DNA of 64,000 bases, taken from Sphaerisporangium corydalis. Lineage in GTDB: Bacteria > Actinomycetota > Actinomycetes > Streptosporangiales > Streptosporangiaceae. Shown here one piece after another: positions 44,797 through 53,969 of this stretch (position 1 is its first letter; each line of letters starts with the position of its first letter). Below the pieces are notes generated by a model. The model was not told where the DNA came from and searched no databases. It was given only the letters and a program-made list of their open reading frames with translations. The position numbers were made by a program, and so were the translations under genes. Where the stretch lies: positions 112,951 through 176,950 of the forward strand of contig NZ_JANZYP010000009.1 of NCBI RefSeq assembly GCF_025506355.1, written 5' to 3'.

Positions 44797-45777
44797 CTAC
44801 TGGCCCGGACGGGACAAAACGTGACGTGCCATGCCGGACTCGTCGGATTCCTGAGGTTCCTGGGAGATGGGCATCAGCCCCGAAGGCGGGCTCAACTGGC
44901 GCAGCACGTCCACGGCCGCCCGGATGGCCGGCCGCCGGGCCGCGTCGGTGCGCCACAGCGCGAAGATCCGGCGGGTCGGCCTCGGCAGGAGCGGCACGGT
45001 CCGGACGTCCGCCGGGAGCACGTCCCTGCCCAGGCGCGGCACCAGGGCGCAGCCGTGCTCGGCGCCGACCAGGGCGATCTGCGTCGCGTACTCGTCGGCC
45101 ACGCAGGAGATCTCCGGCTCCAGCGACGCCGTCCTCAGCGTGAAGACCAGCCAGTCGTGGCAGACCGTGCCGGGCGAGGAGCTGATCCACCGCTCGCCGC
45201 TCAGCTCGGCCAGGTCGATCTCGCGCCGGCCGGCCAGCGGATGATCCGCCGGCAGGACCACGTCCACCACGTCGTCGAACAGCGGGGCCCGCGAAAGCCC
45301 CTCGGGCAGGGCCATCGGCCGGTTCAGCCAGTCCTGGACCAGGGCCAGGTCCAGCTCGCCCCGGGCCACCTCGCGCACCTGCCGCTCGGGCTCGCGCTCG
45401 TAGAGCATCAGGTCGAGCTCGGGATGGCGGCGCTTCAGTTCCTTGAGCGCGGCCGGGAGCAGGCCGCGGGCCGCCGTGGGGAACGCGGCGATCGACAGCC
45501 GCCCGACGACCGTGCCCCTGAGCGCCTCGAAGTCGGCCTCCGCCATCTCCACCAGCGCGAGGATGCGCTCTGCGTGCTCGGCGAGCAGGCCGGCGGCGTC
45601 GGTGAGCTTCACCCCGCGCCCGCTGCGCTCGATGAGCGTGGAACCGGTCTCCCGCTCCAGCTTGGCGATCTGCTGGGAGATGGCGGACGGGGTCACCATG
45701 AGCGCCTCGGCGGCGGCGCCGACCGACCCGTACACGGCGACCGCGTGCAGGGCCTTCAGGCGGTGGAGATCGAGCAT
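44797..45777 (-). CDS. LysR family transcriptional regulator
   Basis: A 326-residue LysR regulator. Residues 1-60 form the winged helix (LKALHAVAVYGSVGAAAEAL; TPSAISQQIAKLERETGSTL). Residues 90-300 form the periplasmic-binding-like effector domain. The target is not obvious, since LysR proteins usually act on a divergent gene and none is divergent here. It stands between hemL and the phosphatase gene, all on the minus strand, and might control them. Confidence 0.92.
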   Translation of the reverse strand: MLDLHRLKALHAVAVYGSVGAAAEALMVTPSAISQQIAKLERETGSTLIERSGRGVKLTDAAGLLAEHAERILALVEMAEADFEALRGTVVGRLSIAAFPTAARGLLPAALKELKRRHPELDLMLYEREPERQVREVARGELDLALVQDWLNRPMALPEGLSRAPLFDDVVDVVLPADHPLAGRREIDLAELSGERWISSSPGTVCHDWLVFTLRTASLEPEISCVADEYATQIALVGAEHGCALVPRLGRDVLPADVRTVPLLPRPTRRIFALWRTDAARRPAIRAAVDVLRQLSPPSGLMPISQEPQESDESGMARHVLSRPGQ

Positions 45778-45856
45778 ATAGCGATGCTAAATGATTTACC
45801 GGCGATAGTCCCGTTCAGGCTGAAAGGTCGGAGCCCCACGACCCGCCGCGCGACGC

Positions 45857-47158
45857 TCAAGCCGAGGCGGCGGACGCGGCGGCCTTGGCGGCGGCGGGGA
45901 GCGCGTCGGTGATCCGGGCGAGCGCCTCCTCGTCGTGGGCCGCCGACAGGAACCACGCCTCGTACGCCGAGGGCGGCAGGTAGACGCCCTGGTCGAGCAT
46001 GGAGTGGAAGAACGCGCGGTAGGCGCCGGTGTCCTGGTCGCGGGCACCGGAGAAGTCGGTGACCGCACGGTCGGTGAAGAAGACCGAGAACAGGCTGCCG
46101 GCCCGCTGCAGCCGATGGGGCACCCCCGCCGAGGTCAGCGCGTCCGAGGCGGCGCGGCCGACGGTCTCCGCCGCCGCGTCCACCCGGGCGTACACCTCGT
46201 CGTCGCAGGCCCGCAGGGTGGCCAGCCCGGCCGCGCAGGCCAGGGGGTTACCCGAGAGGGTGCCCGCCTGGTAGACCGGGCCCTCGGGCGCGAGGCGGCC
46301 CATGACCTCGGCCCGCCCGCCGAACGCCGCCGCCGGCAGGCCGCCGCCCATGACCTTGCCGAACGTCATCAGGTCGGCCTCCACGGGGTCCAGGCCGTAC
46401 CAGCCGGACGCCGAGACCCGGAAGCCGGTGAGCACCTCGTCGACGACCAGCAGGGCGCCGGAGGCCGTGCACAGCTCGCGCAGCAGCGCGTTGAACCCCG
46501 GGCCCGGCGGCACCACGCCCATGTTCGCCGGGCACGCCTCGGTGATCACGCACGCGATCTCATCGCCGAATGCCCGGAACGCCTCGGTGACCGCTTCGGG
46601 CGAGTTGTACGGCAGGACGATGGTGTCCGCCGCCGACGCGCCCGTCACGCCCGGGGTGTCGGGCAGCCCGAAGGTCACCACACCGGAACCGGCGGCGGCC
46701 AGCAGGGCGTCCACGTGGCCGTGGTAGCAGCCGGCGAACTTGACGACCTTCGAGCGGCCGGTGAACCCGCGCGCCAGGCGGATCGCCGACATGGTGGCCT
46801 CGGTGCCTGAGCTGACCAGGCGGACCATCTCCACCGGGCCGACCCGGGAGACGATCTCCTCGGCCAGTTCGACCTCGCCGGGCGTGGCGGTGCCGAAGGA
46901 CGTGCCGTGGACCAGCGCCTCGGTGAGCGCCGCCACCACGGAGGGATGGCGGTGGCCGAGGATCATCGGGCCCCAGGAGCAGACCAGGTCCACGTAGCGG
47001 TTGCCGTCGGCGTCGACGATGTAGGGGCCCTGGCCCGAGCGCATGAACCTCGGGGTGCCGCCGACGGCGCCGAAGGCGCGCACCGGGGAGTTGACGCCTC
47101 CGGGCACCACGGCCCGGGCACGGTCGAACAAGGACTCGGAGATCTCCGTACGGCTCAC
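45857..47158 (-). CDS. hemL: Glutamate-1-semialdehyde 2,1-aminomutase
   Basis: A 433-residue PLP enzyme of full length that turns glutamate-1-semialdehyde into 5-aminolevulinate. The PLP lysine is K268 in [31 protein letters not shown] and [20 protein letters not shown] complete the fold-I active site. Together with hemA, hemB, hemC and hemD to the right it supplies heme precursors. The C-terminus ends in an alanine-rich tail ([12 protein letters not shown]). Confidence 0.96.
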   Translation of the reverse strand: MSRTEISESLFDRARAVVPGGVNSPVRAFGAVGGTPRFMRSGQGPYIVDADGNRYVDLVCSWGPMILGHRHPSVVAALTEALVHGTSFGTATPGEVELAEEIVSRVGPVEMVRLVSSGTEATMSAIRLARGFTGRSKVVKFAGCYHGHVDALLAAAGSGVVTFGLPDTPGVTGASAADTIVLPYNSPEAVTEAFRAFGDEIACVITEACPANMGVVPPGPGFNALLRELCTASGALLVVDEVLTGFRVSASGWYGLDPVEADLMTFGKVMGGGLPAAAFGGRAEVMGRLAPEGPVYQAGTLSGNPLACAAGLATLRACDDEVYARVDAAAETVGRAASDALTSAGVPHRLQRAGSLFSVFFTDRAVTDFSGARDQDTGAYRAFFHSMLDQGVYLPPSAYEAWFLSAAHDEEALARITDALPAAAKAAASAASA

Positions 47159-47282
47159 GCGTCAAGGTTAGCCCGCGTGGGCCCCGCCCTCCCGGTCGGC
47201 CGGGGAAGGACCCTGCAGACCTGCAGAGGGCCGTACGGGCATCTCGCCGGACGCGGAGCACCCCGGCCGGCGGCGGGCAGGC

Positions 47283-47936
47283 TCAGGGCAGGGCGTCGGC
47301 CAGCCGGTCGAGGACGTGCAGCGGGTCGGGGAGCGGGCGCCCGTCGGGGGGCCGCAGCCAGCGGGAATGGCTGCCGTCAGAGAGCGCCGACGGCGGGGCA
47401 AGGACGTAGCTGTCGCGGCAGTGCCAGCGCAGCCCGGGGCTGTCCTCGATCGTCTCGGGGCCGTAGTCGAGGTGGCAGGACCACCACTCGTCCTCGTCCT
47501 CGGGGGCCCCGCGCGTCGCGACATAAAAAAGGACCCGGTCGCCGCTTGCGGCGACCGGGCCCGTCGCGAAGCCGGAGGACTCCATCGTGGCGAGAGCCAT
47601 CTGGCCCTCCGTGGCCGGTACGTCGAACACGTCGAACACCCGGCCGGTGGGAAGGATCACGTTCGCCTCGGGATTCTGCTCCCACCATCGGGTCAGCAGC
47701 GCCGGGTCGGTGGTCGCCATCATCTGCCAGGCCGGCGACAGCGGATGCGCCCCCGGGTCGGGACAGCCGAGGCGGTCACACGAGCAGGCACGCCGCCCTT
47801 CGCGCGGCGAATGGGCGCCCAGACAGCTCGCCCATCCCAGCTCGGCGTACTCCAGCACCGAGGCGATCGTGTGCGCTCTCCCATGGGAACGACCTCGCCT
47901 CTTCGCTCGGCGAGCCGCCAGTGGTACCCCCACCAT
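47283..47936 (-). CDS. Bifunctional DNA primase/polymerase (Prim-Pol) domain protein
   Basis: A 217-residue protein starting at ATG 47936 behind GGGAGGAAACACG. The C-terminal two thirds look like the archaeo-eukaryotic primase fold of the actinobacterial Prim-Pol family (PLSPAWQMMATTDPALLTRW, NPEANVILPTGRVFDVFDVP and the late DSYVLAPPSALSDGSHSRWL). The N-terminus (ASVLEYAELGWASCLGAHSP) and a Cys-rich stretch RRACSCDRLGCPDPGAHP resemble the zinc-binding insertion of this family. No helicase or plasmid genes are near. The DxD-like pair is DVFDVP. A terminator-like hairpin is embedded in the gene. Confidence 0.7.
   Translation of the reverse strand: MVGVPLAARRAKRRGRSHGRAHTIASVLEYAELGWASCLGAHSPREGRRACSCDRLGCPDPGAHPLSPAWQMMATTDPALLTRWWEQNPEANVILPTGRVFDVFDVPATEGQMALATMESSGFATGPVAASGDRVLFYVATRGAPEDEDEWWSCHLDYGPETIEDSPGLRWHCRDSYVLAPPSALSDGSHSRWLRPPDGRPLPDPLHVLDRLADALP
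47523..47559 (-). terminator. Intrinsic-terminator-like hairpin inside the Prim-Pol gene
   Basis: On the minus strand a perfect 10-bp stem (CCCGGTCGCC / GGCGACCGGG) with a 6-nt loop is followed by TCCTTTTTTAT. It lies about 380 bases into the coding region and encodes PVAASGDRVLFY, so it is part of the reading frame. It could attenuate transcription of the second half of the gene. Confidence 0.65.
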
Positions 47937-48019
47937 CGTGTTTCCTCCCCCACCCTGCCTTCCCCTGATGATGCCCGATGAGGGGCGTCCAAGGTGAGGC
48001 GACCCCCGGAAATGGCCCG

Positions 48020-49009
48020 TCAGGATAGTCTCCTGGCCACTTCCGTAGCCCAGTAGGTGAGGATCATGTCGGCCCCGGCGCGCCGGATGGCGATGAGCGA
48101 CTCCATGATGATGCGGTCGCGGTCGATCCAGCCGTTGGCCGCCGCCGCCTCCACCATGGCGTACTCGCCGCTCACCTGATAGGCCGCGACCGGCACGTCC
48201 ACGCTGTCGCGGACCTGCCGCAGGATGTCCAGGTAGGCCAGTGCGGGCTTGACCATGACGGCGTCCGCGCCCTCGGCGAGGTCCAGGCGCACCTCGCGCA
48301 GCGCCTCGCCCACCGGGCCCGCGGGGTCCTGCTGGTAGCCGCTGCGGTCGCCGAACCTCGGCGCGCACTCCGCGGCCTCCCTGAACGGCCCGTAGAAGCC
48401 GGAGGCGTACTTGACCGAGTAGGCCAGGATCGGGATGTGCGGGAAGCCGGCGGCGTCCAGCGCGGCCCGGATCGCGCCCACCTGGCCGTCCATCATGCCG
48501 CTCGGGGCGATCACCTCCGACCCGGCCGCCGCCTGGGCGACGGCCACGGCCGCGTACCGCTCCAGCGTGGCGTCGTTGTCGACCTCGCCCTCGGGGGTGA
48601 GGATGCCGCAGTGCCCGTGGTCGGTGAACTCGTCCAGGCAGGTGTCGCTCATGACCACGATGGCGTCGCCGAGGTCGGCGCGCAGGTCGGCCAGCGCCAC
48701 CTGGACGATTCCCTCGGGGTCGTCGCCCGCCGAGCCCCTGGCGTCCTTGACGGCCGGGATTCCGAACAGGATGAGACCGCCCACGCCCGCCTCGGCCGCG
48801 TCGTGCGCGGCCTTGCGGAGCGAGTCGCGGGTGTGCTGCACGACGCCGGGCATCGAGGAGACCGGCTGCGGGTCGCTCACGCCCTCCTTGACGAACATCG
48901 GCAGCACCAGCTCGGCCGGGTGCAGCCGGGTGCCCGCCACCATGCGGCGGATGGGCGCGGTACGGCGCAGCCTGCGGGGCCGCGCCACCGGGAATTGCGC
49001 GTCGCTCAT
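48020..49009 (-). CDS. hemB: Delta-aminolevulinic acid dehydratase (porphobilinogen synthase)
   Basis: A 329-residue enzyme that joins two 5-aminolevulinate molecules to porphobilinogen. The Schiff-base lysines are K200 (YSVKYASGFYGPF) and K254 (VMVKPALAYLD). The metal site reads SDTCLDEFTDHGHCGIL, in which an aspartate replaces the middle zinc cysteine, so it may be of the magnesium or mixed type. ATG 49009 follows GGGGAGAGCACG. Confidence 0.96.
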   Translation of the reverse strand: MSDAQFPVARPRRLRRTAPIRRMVAGTRLHPAELVLPMFVKEGVSDPQPVSSMPGVVQHTRDSLRKAAHDAAEAGVGGLILFGIPAVKDARGSAGDDPEGIVQVALADLRADLGDAIVVMSDTCLDEFTDHGHCGILTPEGEVDNDATLERYAAVAVAQAAAGSEVIAPSGMMDGQVGAIRAALDAAGFPHIPILAYSVKYASGFYGPFREAAECAPRFGDRSGYQQDPAGPVGEALREVRLDLAEGADAVMVKPALAYLDILRQVRDSVDVPVAAYQVSGEYAMVEAAAANGWIDRDRIIMESLIAIRRAGADMILTYWATEVARRLS

Positions 49010-49090
49010 CGTGCTCTCCCCTCCCCGACCCCGCCGGTGCCTTCGCACGTACGCGACGGCACCGGCGATGGGGGATCGACTGTCATCGGA

Positions 49091-50764
49091 TCATCTGGCC
49101 CGGCGGCGCGCGCCCCTGCGGGTCTGCGAGGGCCTCCGGGGGACGTCGCCGGCCGCCAGGGCCGCCTGACGCTGCTTGGCGCCGTACTCCGCGAGAGCCG
49201 AGGCCAGCGCCGAGGCCGAGGGGGTCTCGGCCATGATGTCGACCCGCAGGTCGAACTCCGCCGCCGTCTTGGCGGTCTGCGGCCCGATGACCGCGATGAC
49301 CGTCACCTTGTGCGGCTTGCCGGCGATGCCGACGAGGTTGCGTACGGTACTTGAGGAGGTGAACAGCACGGCGTCGAAGCCGCCGCCCTTGATCGCCTCG
49401 CGGATCGGCGCGGGCGGGGGTGCCGCGCGCACGGTCCGGTAGGCGGTGACGTCGTCGCACTCCCAGCCGAGCTCGGTGAGCCCGGCGATCAGCGTCTCGG
49501 TCGCGATGTCGGCGCGCGGCAGCAGGACCCGGTTGATCGGGTCGAGCATCGAGTCGTACGGCGGCCACTCGGCCAGCAGGCCCTCGGAGGAGTGCTCGCC
49601 GGCGGGCATCAGGTCGGGCTTGACACCGAACTCGACCAGCGCCCTGGCGGTCGCCTCACCGACGGCCGCGACCTTCAGCCCGGCGAACGCCCGCGCGTCC
49701 AGGCCGTACTCCTCGAACTTCTCCCTGATCGCCTTGACCGCGTTGGCCGAGGTGAAGGCCACCCACTCGTAGCGGCCGGTCACCAGGCCCTTGATGGCGC
49801 GGTCCATCTGCTGCGGGGTGCGCGGCGGCTCCACCGAGATCGTCGGCACCTCCTCGGGCACCGCGCCGTAGGACCGGAGCTGCTCCGACAGCCCGGCCGA
49901 CTGCTCCTTGGTGCGGGGCACCAGGACGCGCCAGCCGAACAGCGGCTTGTTCTCGAACCACGACAGCCGGTCGCGCGTGCCGACGGCCTCGCCGACGACG
50001 ATCAGCGCGGGCTCGGCGATGTCGGCGTGCTTGAGGTCGGCGGCGAGCCTGCCGAGCGAGGACACCACGGTGTACTGCTCGGTGGTGGTACCGCTCTGGG
50101 TCACCGCCACCGGTGTGGTGTCGGGCTTGCCCGCCGCGACGAGCGCCTTGCCGATCGCGACCGCGTCGGCGACGCCGTTGTAGATCACCACGGTGCCGGC
50201 GGACCCGGCGTGGACCGACCAGTCGTCGACCTGGGTTGCGTCCACGATGCGGAACTCCGGCACGGCCACGGCCGGGGCGATGCCCGCGTAGGTGAGCACC
50301 GCGGTGGCCGGGGGCACGCCGGGCACGATCTCGAAGTCCACCCCCGCCTTGGCGCAGGCCGCCACCTCTTCGGTGACCGAGGAGAACAACCCGGGGTCGC
50401 CGGCGCACAGGCGCACCACGCGGCATCCGGCCTTGGCCTCCTGCACGGCCTTCAGCGAGACCGCGCCCATGTCGTCGGCGACGTCGACGACCCTGACGTC
50501 CTGCGGGCAGTGGCGCAGCAGGGCGCCGTAGGTCTCCTTGTCCAGGACGACGACGTCGGCCCGCGACAGCAGGTCGGCCCCGCGCAGGGTGAGGAGGTTC
50601 TCGTCACCCGGCCCCGCCCCGACGAACGCGACGAACCCGGCTTCACGCCGGTGCCCGCCGTCCGTGACGATGTCCTCGGTGCCGTTCGCGCCGGTCTCCC
50701 CGGCCTCGCCCCCTGGCGTCGTGACGGTCTCGTCGGTCTTGCTGGTCTGGCTACCGGAGCTCAA
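49091..50764 (-). CDS. hemD: Fused uroporphyrinogen-III C-methyltransferase/uroporphyrinogen-III synthase
   Basis: A 557-residue fusion. Residues 40-280 form a SUMT/CobA-like methylase (FVAFVGAGPGDENLLTLRGA; VRLCAGDPGLFSS, where most SUMTs have GGDP). Residues 290-525 form HemD, which closes the linear tetrapyrrole (LVPRTKEQSAGLSEQLRSYG; EWVAFTSANAVKAIRE; VLFTSSSTVRNLVG). A basic tail ends it. The likely start is TTG 50764, overlapping the hemC stop (TTGA); a later GTG is possible. It makes uroporphyrinogen III and may also feed siroheme. Confidence 0.92.
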   Translation of the reverse strand: MSSGSQTSKTDETVTTPGGEAGETGANGTEDIVTDGGHRREAGFVAFVGAGPGDENLLTLRGADLLSRADVVVLDKETYGALLRHCPQDVRVVDVADDMGAVSLKAVQEAKAGCRVVRLCAGDPGLFSSVTEEVAACAKAGVDFEIVPGVPPATAVLTYAGIAPAVAVPEFRIVDATQVDDWSVHAGSAGTVVIYNGVADAVAIGKALVAAGKPDTTPVAVTQSGTTTEQYTVVSSLGRLAADLKHADIAEPALIVVGEAVGTRDRLSWFENKPLFGWRVLVPRTKEQSAGLSEQLRSYGAVPEEVPTISVEPPRTPQQMDRAIKGLVTGRYEWVAFTSANAVKAIREKFEEYGLDARAFAGLKVAAVGEATARALVEFGVKPDLMPAGEHSSEGLLAEWPPYDSMLDPINRVLLPRADIATETLIAGLTELGWECDDVTAYRTVRAAPPPAPIREAIKGGGFDAVLFTSSSTVRNLVGIAGKPHKVTVIAVIGPQTAKTAAEFDLRVDIMAETPSASALASALAEYGAKQRQAALAAGDVPRRPSQTRRGARRRAR

Positions 50765-51699
50765 TGGGTCCGCTCCCCCATCAACGTGCCGGCTCCCTCG
50801 GCGATCATGGCGGTCGCGAGTTCGCGGCCGAGCTCCATGGCGGCGAAGGGATCACCGGCGGTGGACTTGCGCACCGACCGCGTGCCATCGAAGGCGACCA
50901 CGGCGGCGGTCAGGCTGAGAATGTGCCCGTCATCGGTCGCGTACGCGCCGACGGGCGCGCTGCAACCGGCTTCCAGCGTGGCGAGCACGGCGCGCTCGGC
51001 GGTCACCGCGGTACGGGTGCGCGGGTCGTCGAGCAGGCCGAGCAGGTCGATCAGGTCGGCGTCGCCGGCCCGGCACTCGACGGCGAGCGCCCCCTGGCCG
51101 GGGGCGGGAAGCATGTCGGCGACGTCGAAGAACTGGGAGATCTCGGCCGCGCGGCCGATGCGCCCGAGCCCGGCGGCGGCCAGCACGACGGCCCGCAGCT
51201 CACCGGAGGCGACCTTGCCGATGCGGGTGTCGGCGTTGCCGCGGATCGGGACGTACTCGAGGTCGGGGCGCAGCGCGCGCAACTGGGCCACGCGGCGCGG
51301 CGAGCCGGTGCCCACCAGGCCGCCGGGCGCGAGGTCGGCCAGCTTCTCCGCGCCGACGAGCGCGTCCCTCGGGTCGTCGCGCGGCGGGATCGCGGCCAGG
51401 ACCACGCGCGGGTCGGGCTTGGTCGGCAGGTCCTTCAGCGAGTGGACCGCGAAGTCGATCTCGCCCTCGATCAGCTTGTCGCGCAGCGCGCTGACGAACA
51501 CGCCGGTGCCGCCGAGCTGGGCGAGCTGGGCCTTGGTGACGTCGCCGAAGGTCGTCACGCCGACGAGCTCGACCGTGCGGCCGGTCAGCGCGGCCAGCCG
51601 GTCGGCGACCTGCCCGGACTGGGTGGTCGCCATCAGGCTCCGCCGCGTGCCGAGCCGGAGGACGCCCCGCGCCGTGGCCGGTCCCAGGCTCTGGGTCAT
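50761..51699 (-). CDS. hemC: Hydroxymethylbilane synthase (porphobilinogen deaminase)
   Basis: A 312-residue enzyme that polymerises four porphobilinogens. The dipyrromethane cofactor is bound to C246 (LEAGCSAPVGAYA). Conserved: LGTRRSLMATTQSGQVAD, HSLKDLPT (Asp of the catalytic site), TGSPRRVAQL and GNADTRIGKV. It overlaps hemA by 4 bp and hemD by 4 bp. Confidence 0.96.
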   Translation of the reverse strand: MTQSLGPATARGVLRLGTRRSLMATTQSGQVADRLAALTGRTVELVGVTTFGDVTKAQLAQLGGTGVFVSALRDKLIEGEIDFAVHSLKDLPTKPDPRVVLAAIPPRDDPRDALVGAEKLADLAPGGLVGTGSPRRVAQLRALRPDLEYVPIRGNADTRIGKVASGELRAVVLAAAGLGRIGRAAEISQFFDVADMLPAPGQGALAVECRAGDADLIDLLGLLDDPRTRTAVTAERAVLATLEAGCSAPVGAYATDDGHILSLTAAVVAFDGTRSVRKSTAGDPFAAMELGRELATAMIAEGAGTLMGERTH

Positions 51700-53033
51700 G
51701 CCTCCTCCTCGCCGGCTCGACGGGTCACATCGGTCTCCACGGCCACGTCGGCTCTGGTCACTGCCTCGGGCACCTTCGGGTTCAGGTCGAACAGTTCGCG
51801 CAGCGCCTCAGCATAATGATCGCCCGCCGGGGACGCCGCGAACCGCTTGACACGCACAGTCGGCTCGTGGAGCAGCTTGTCCACGACCCGGCGGACGGTC
51901 TGGGCGATCTCGCCCTTGAGCCGCCCGTCGATCTCGGGCACGCGGGTGACCAGGCGCCCGAGCTCGGCCTCGACCACGCCGGCGGCCTTGGCTCGCAGGG
52001 CCACCACGGTCGGCGTGACCTTGGCGGCACGCTCGGCCCGGAGATACTCGCACACCTCGGCCGCCACGATGGACCGGACCGCGACGACGTCGTCGGACCC
52101 CCCGTCGCCCTGCGCGCCGAGCCCGGCCTCCTGCATCGACTCCAGGTCGACCAGCGTGACGTTCGGAAGTGTGCGCACGCCCGGGTCCACGTCGTGCGGG
52201 AGCGCGAGGTCGAGCAGGAACAGCGGTCTGTCGCGCTCCGCCCGTGCCACCATTTCGGTGCCGATGACCACGCTACCCGCTCCCGTACAGGAGATGACCA
52301 GGTCGGCGCCGGCGAGCTCGCGGTGGACGTCGGCCAGTTCGACGGCGCGCCCGCCGACGGACTGGGCCAGCCGCGCGGCGCGCTCGAAGGTGCGGTTGGC
52401 GACCACGATGTCGGTGATCCCGGCCCTGCCGAGGGTGGCGGCGGACAGCGCGCTCATCGAGCCCGCGCCCACCACCAGCGCGCGCTTGCCCTTGATCGGG
52501 CCGAGGACCCGCTCGGCGAGGGTCAGCCCCACCCCGACGAGGGAGGCGCCCGCCCGGTCGATGCCCGTCTCGGTGTGGGCGCGCTTGCCGACGCGCAGCG
52601 CCTGCTGGGCCAGCTCGTTGAGCGTGGTGCCCGCGGTGCCCTGCTCCTGGGCCAGCCGCAGCGACTGGCGTACCTGGCCGAGGATCTGGCCCTCGCCGAC
52701 CACCATGGAGTCGAGGCCGCAGACCATCGAGAAGAGGTGCTCGACGACCCGGTCCTCGTAGTGGACGTAAAGGTGGCGGGTGAGCTGCTCGTGCGGGACG
52801 CCGGTGTGGGTGCCGAGCAGGTCGGTCACCGCGGTCACGCCGCCGTGGAACCGGTCCACCTCGGCGTAGACCTCGACGCGGTTGCACGTGGAGACGATCA
52901 TCACCTCGGACACGTGCGCGTCAGCGCGGATGTCGTGCAGAAGCTTGACCAGCGCGTCTCCGGTCACGGCGACGCGTTCGAGCAGCGCCACGGGTGCCGT
53001 CCGATGGCTGAGGCCGACCGCGAGAAGGCTCAT
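51696..53033 (-). CDS. hemA: Glutamyl-tRNA reductase
   Basis: A 445-residue enzyme that starts tetrapyrrole synthesis by reducing Glu-tRNA to glutamate-1-semialdehyde. The nucleophile is C50 in STCNRVEVYAEV. The NADPH domain contains ALVVGAGSMSALSAATLGRA. It is followed by a long helical dimerisation domain. ATG 53033 overlaps the rex stop by 4 bp, so synthesis is coupled to the redox sensor. Confidence 0.96.
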   Translation of the reverse strand: MSLLAVGLSHRTAPVALLERVAVTGDALVKLLHDIRADAHVSEVMIVSTCNRVEVYAEVDRFHGGVTAVTDLLGTHTGVPHEQLTRHLYVHYEDRVVEHLFSMVCGLDSMVVGEGQILGQVRQSLRLAQEQGTAGTTLNELAQQALRVGKRAHTETGIDRAGASLVGVGLTLAERVLGPIKGKRALVVGAGSMSALSAATLGRAGITDIVVANRTFERAARLAQSVGGRAVELADVHRELAGADLVISCTGAGSVVIGTEMVARAERDRPLFLLDLALPHDVDPGVRTLPNVTLVDLESMQEAGLGAQGDGGSDDVVAVRSIVAAEVCEYLRAERAAKVTPTVVALRAKAAGVVEAELGRLVTRVPEIDGRLKGEIAQTVRRVVDKLLHEPTVRVKRFAASPAGDHYAEALRELFDLNPKVPEAVTRADVAVETDVTRRAGEEEA

Positions 53034-53824
53034 GCGTCCATCACCTCGGCCCAGTCTCCAGCCATCATCGGACTCCCTGTGTCACGATCCGCTTTGCGCT
53101 GCTCATGGAACGCAAGAATCTGCAGTTCGGTCGATAGATCGACCTTGCGGACATCGACCCCGTCGGGCACCGTCAGCACAACGGGGGCAAAGTTCAAGAT
53201 ACTCGTGATCCCGGCGGCGATGACCCGGTCGGCCACCTGCTGGGCCGCCGCGCCCGGTGTCGCGATCACCACGATGGAGACCCCCCGGTCCTCGATCACG
53301 CTTTCCAGCGCGTCTATGTGGTCCACGGCCATCCCGACCAGCCGCTCGCCCACGACGGACCTGTCGGCGTCGAACAACGCGGCCACCCGGAACCCCCGGG
53401 AGACGAACCCGCCGTAGTTGGCGAGGGCGCGCCCGAGGTTGCCGACCCCCACTATGGCCACGGCCCAGTCCTGGGTCAGGCCAAGCTCCCTGGAGATCTG
53501 GTAGATCAGGTACTGCACGTCGTAGCCGACGCCGCGGGTGCCGTAGGACCCGAGATGGGACAGGTCCTTGCGGAGCTTCGCCGAGTTCACCCCCGCCGCG
53601 ACCGCCAGGTCCTCGGAGCTGACGGTGGCGGTCCCCCGCTCCGCTAGCCCGTTCAGCGCGCGCAGGTAGAGCGGCAGCCGCGCGACCGTCGCATCGGGGA
53701 TGCCACGTTCGCGCGCTTGAGACATGCGGCGGATCACTTTGGCCGGAACTCCAGGGGACGGGCGGCCGGTGCGCCCCGGCCGCGCTCGCGGTTGTGACGG
53801 ATGTCGAGGAGAGGGCGCAGGCAT
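53030..53824 (-). CDS. rex: Redox-sensing transcriptional repressor Rex
   Basis: A 264-residue NADH/NAD+ sensor. The N-terminal winged helix holds DATVARLPLYLRALNGLAER and AGVNSAKLRKDLSHLGSYGT; the Rossmann domain begins with AIVGVGNLGRALANYGGF. NADH binding releases Rex from TTGTGAA-N4-TTCACAA. It heads the rex-hemACD operon behind its own near-perfect operator. An N-terminal extension of about 25 residues (ATG 53824) is basic and proline-rich; a later ATG (near residue 34) could also be used. Confidence 0.96.
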   Translation of the reverse strand: MPAPSPRHPSQPRARPGRTGRPSPGVPAKVIRRMSQARERGIPDATVARLPLYLRALNGLAERGTATVSSEDLAVAAGVNSAKLRKDLSHLGSYGTRGVGYDVQYLIYQISRELGLTQDWAVAIVGVGNLGRALANYGGFVSRGFRVAALFDADRSVVGERLVGMAVDHIDALESVIEDRGVSIVVIATPGAAAQQVADRVIAAGITSILNFAPVVLTVPDGVDVRKVDLSTELQILAFHEQRKADRDTGSPMMAGDWAEVMDA

Positions 53825-53837
53825 TCAGGTTAGTACC

Positions 53838-53855
53838 TTTGTGAAGCTATGCACA
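53838..53855. promoter_or_regulatory. Rex operator of rex-hemACD
   Basis: TTGTGAAGCTATGCACAA differs from TTGTGAA-N4-TTCACAA at one position (G for T). It lies 14 bp upstream of the rex ATG and 115 bp from the divergent glutaredoxin-like gene. Autoregulation of rex-hem is established in Streptomyces. Confidence 0.85.
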
Positions 53856-53969
53856 AAGTGCGAGCGCGGCCTCTCGGGTCACCACTTTCCCAGGTAGGGG
53901 TGACGGTCCGGGATCCGGCCCTCCCGCTGTGATCCACGACACGCCGGGAGGGGCCGTTAGGCTGGGCGC

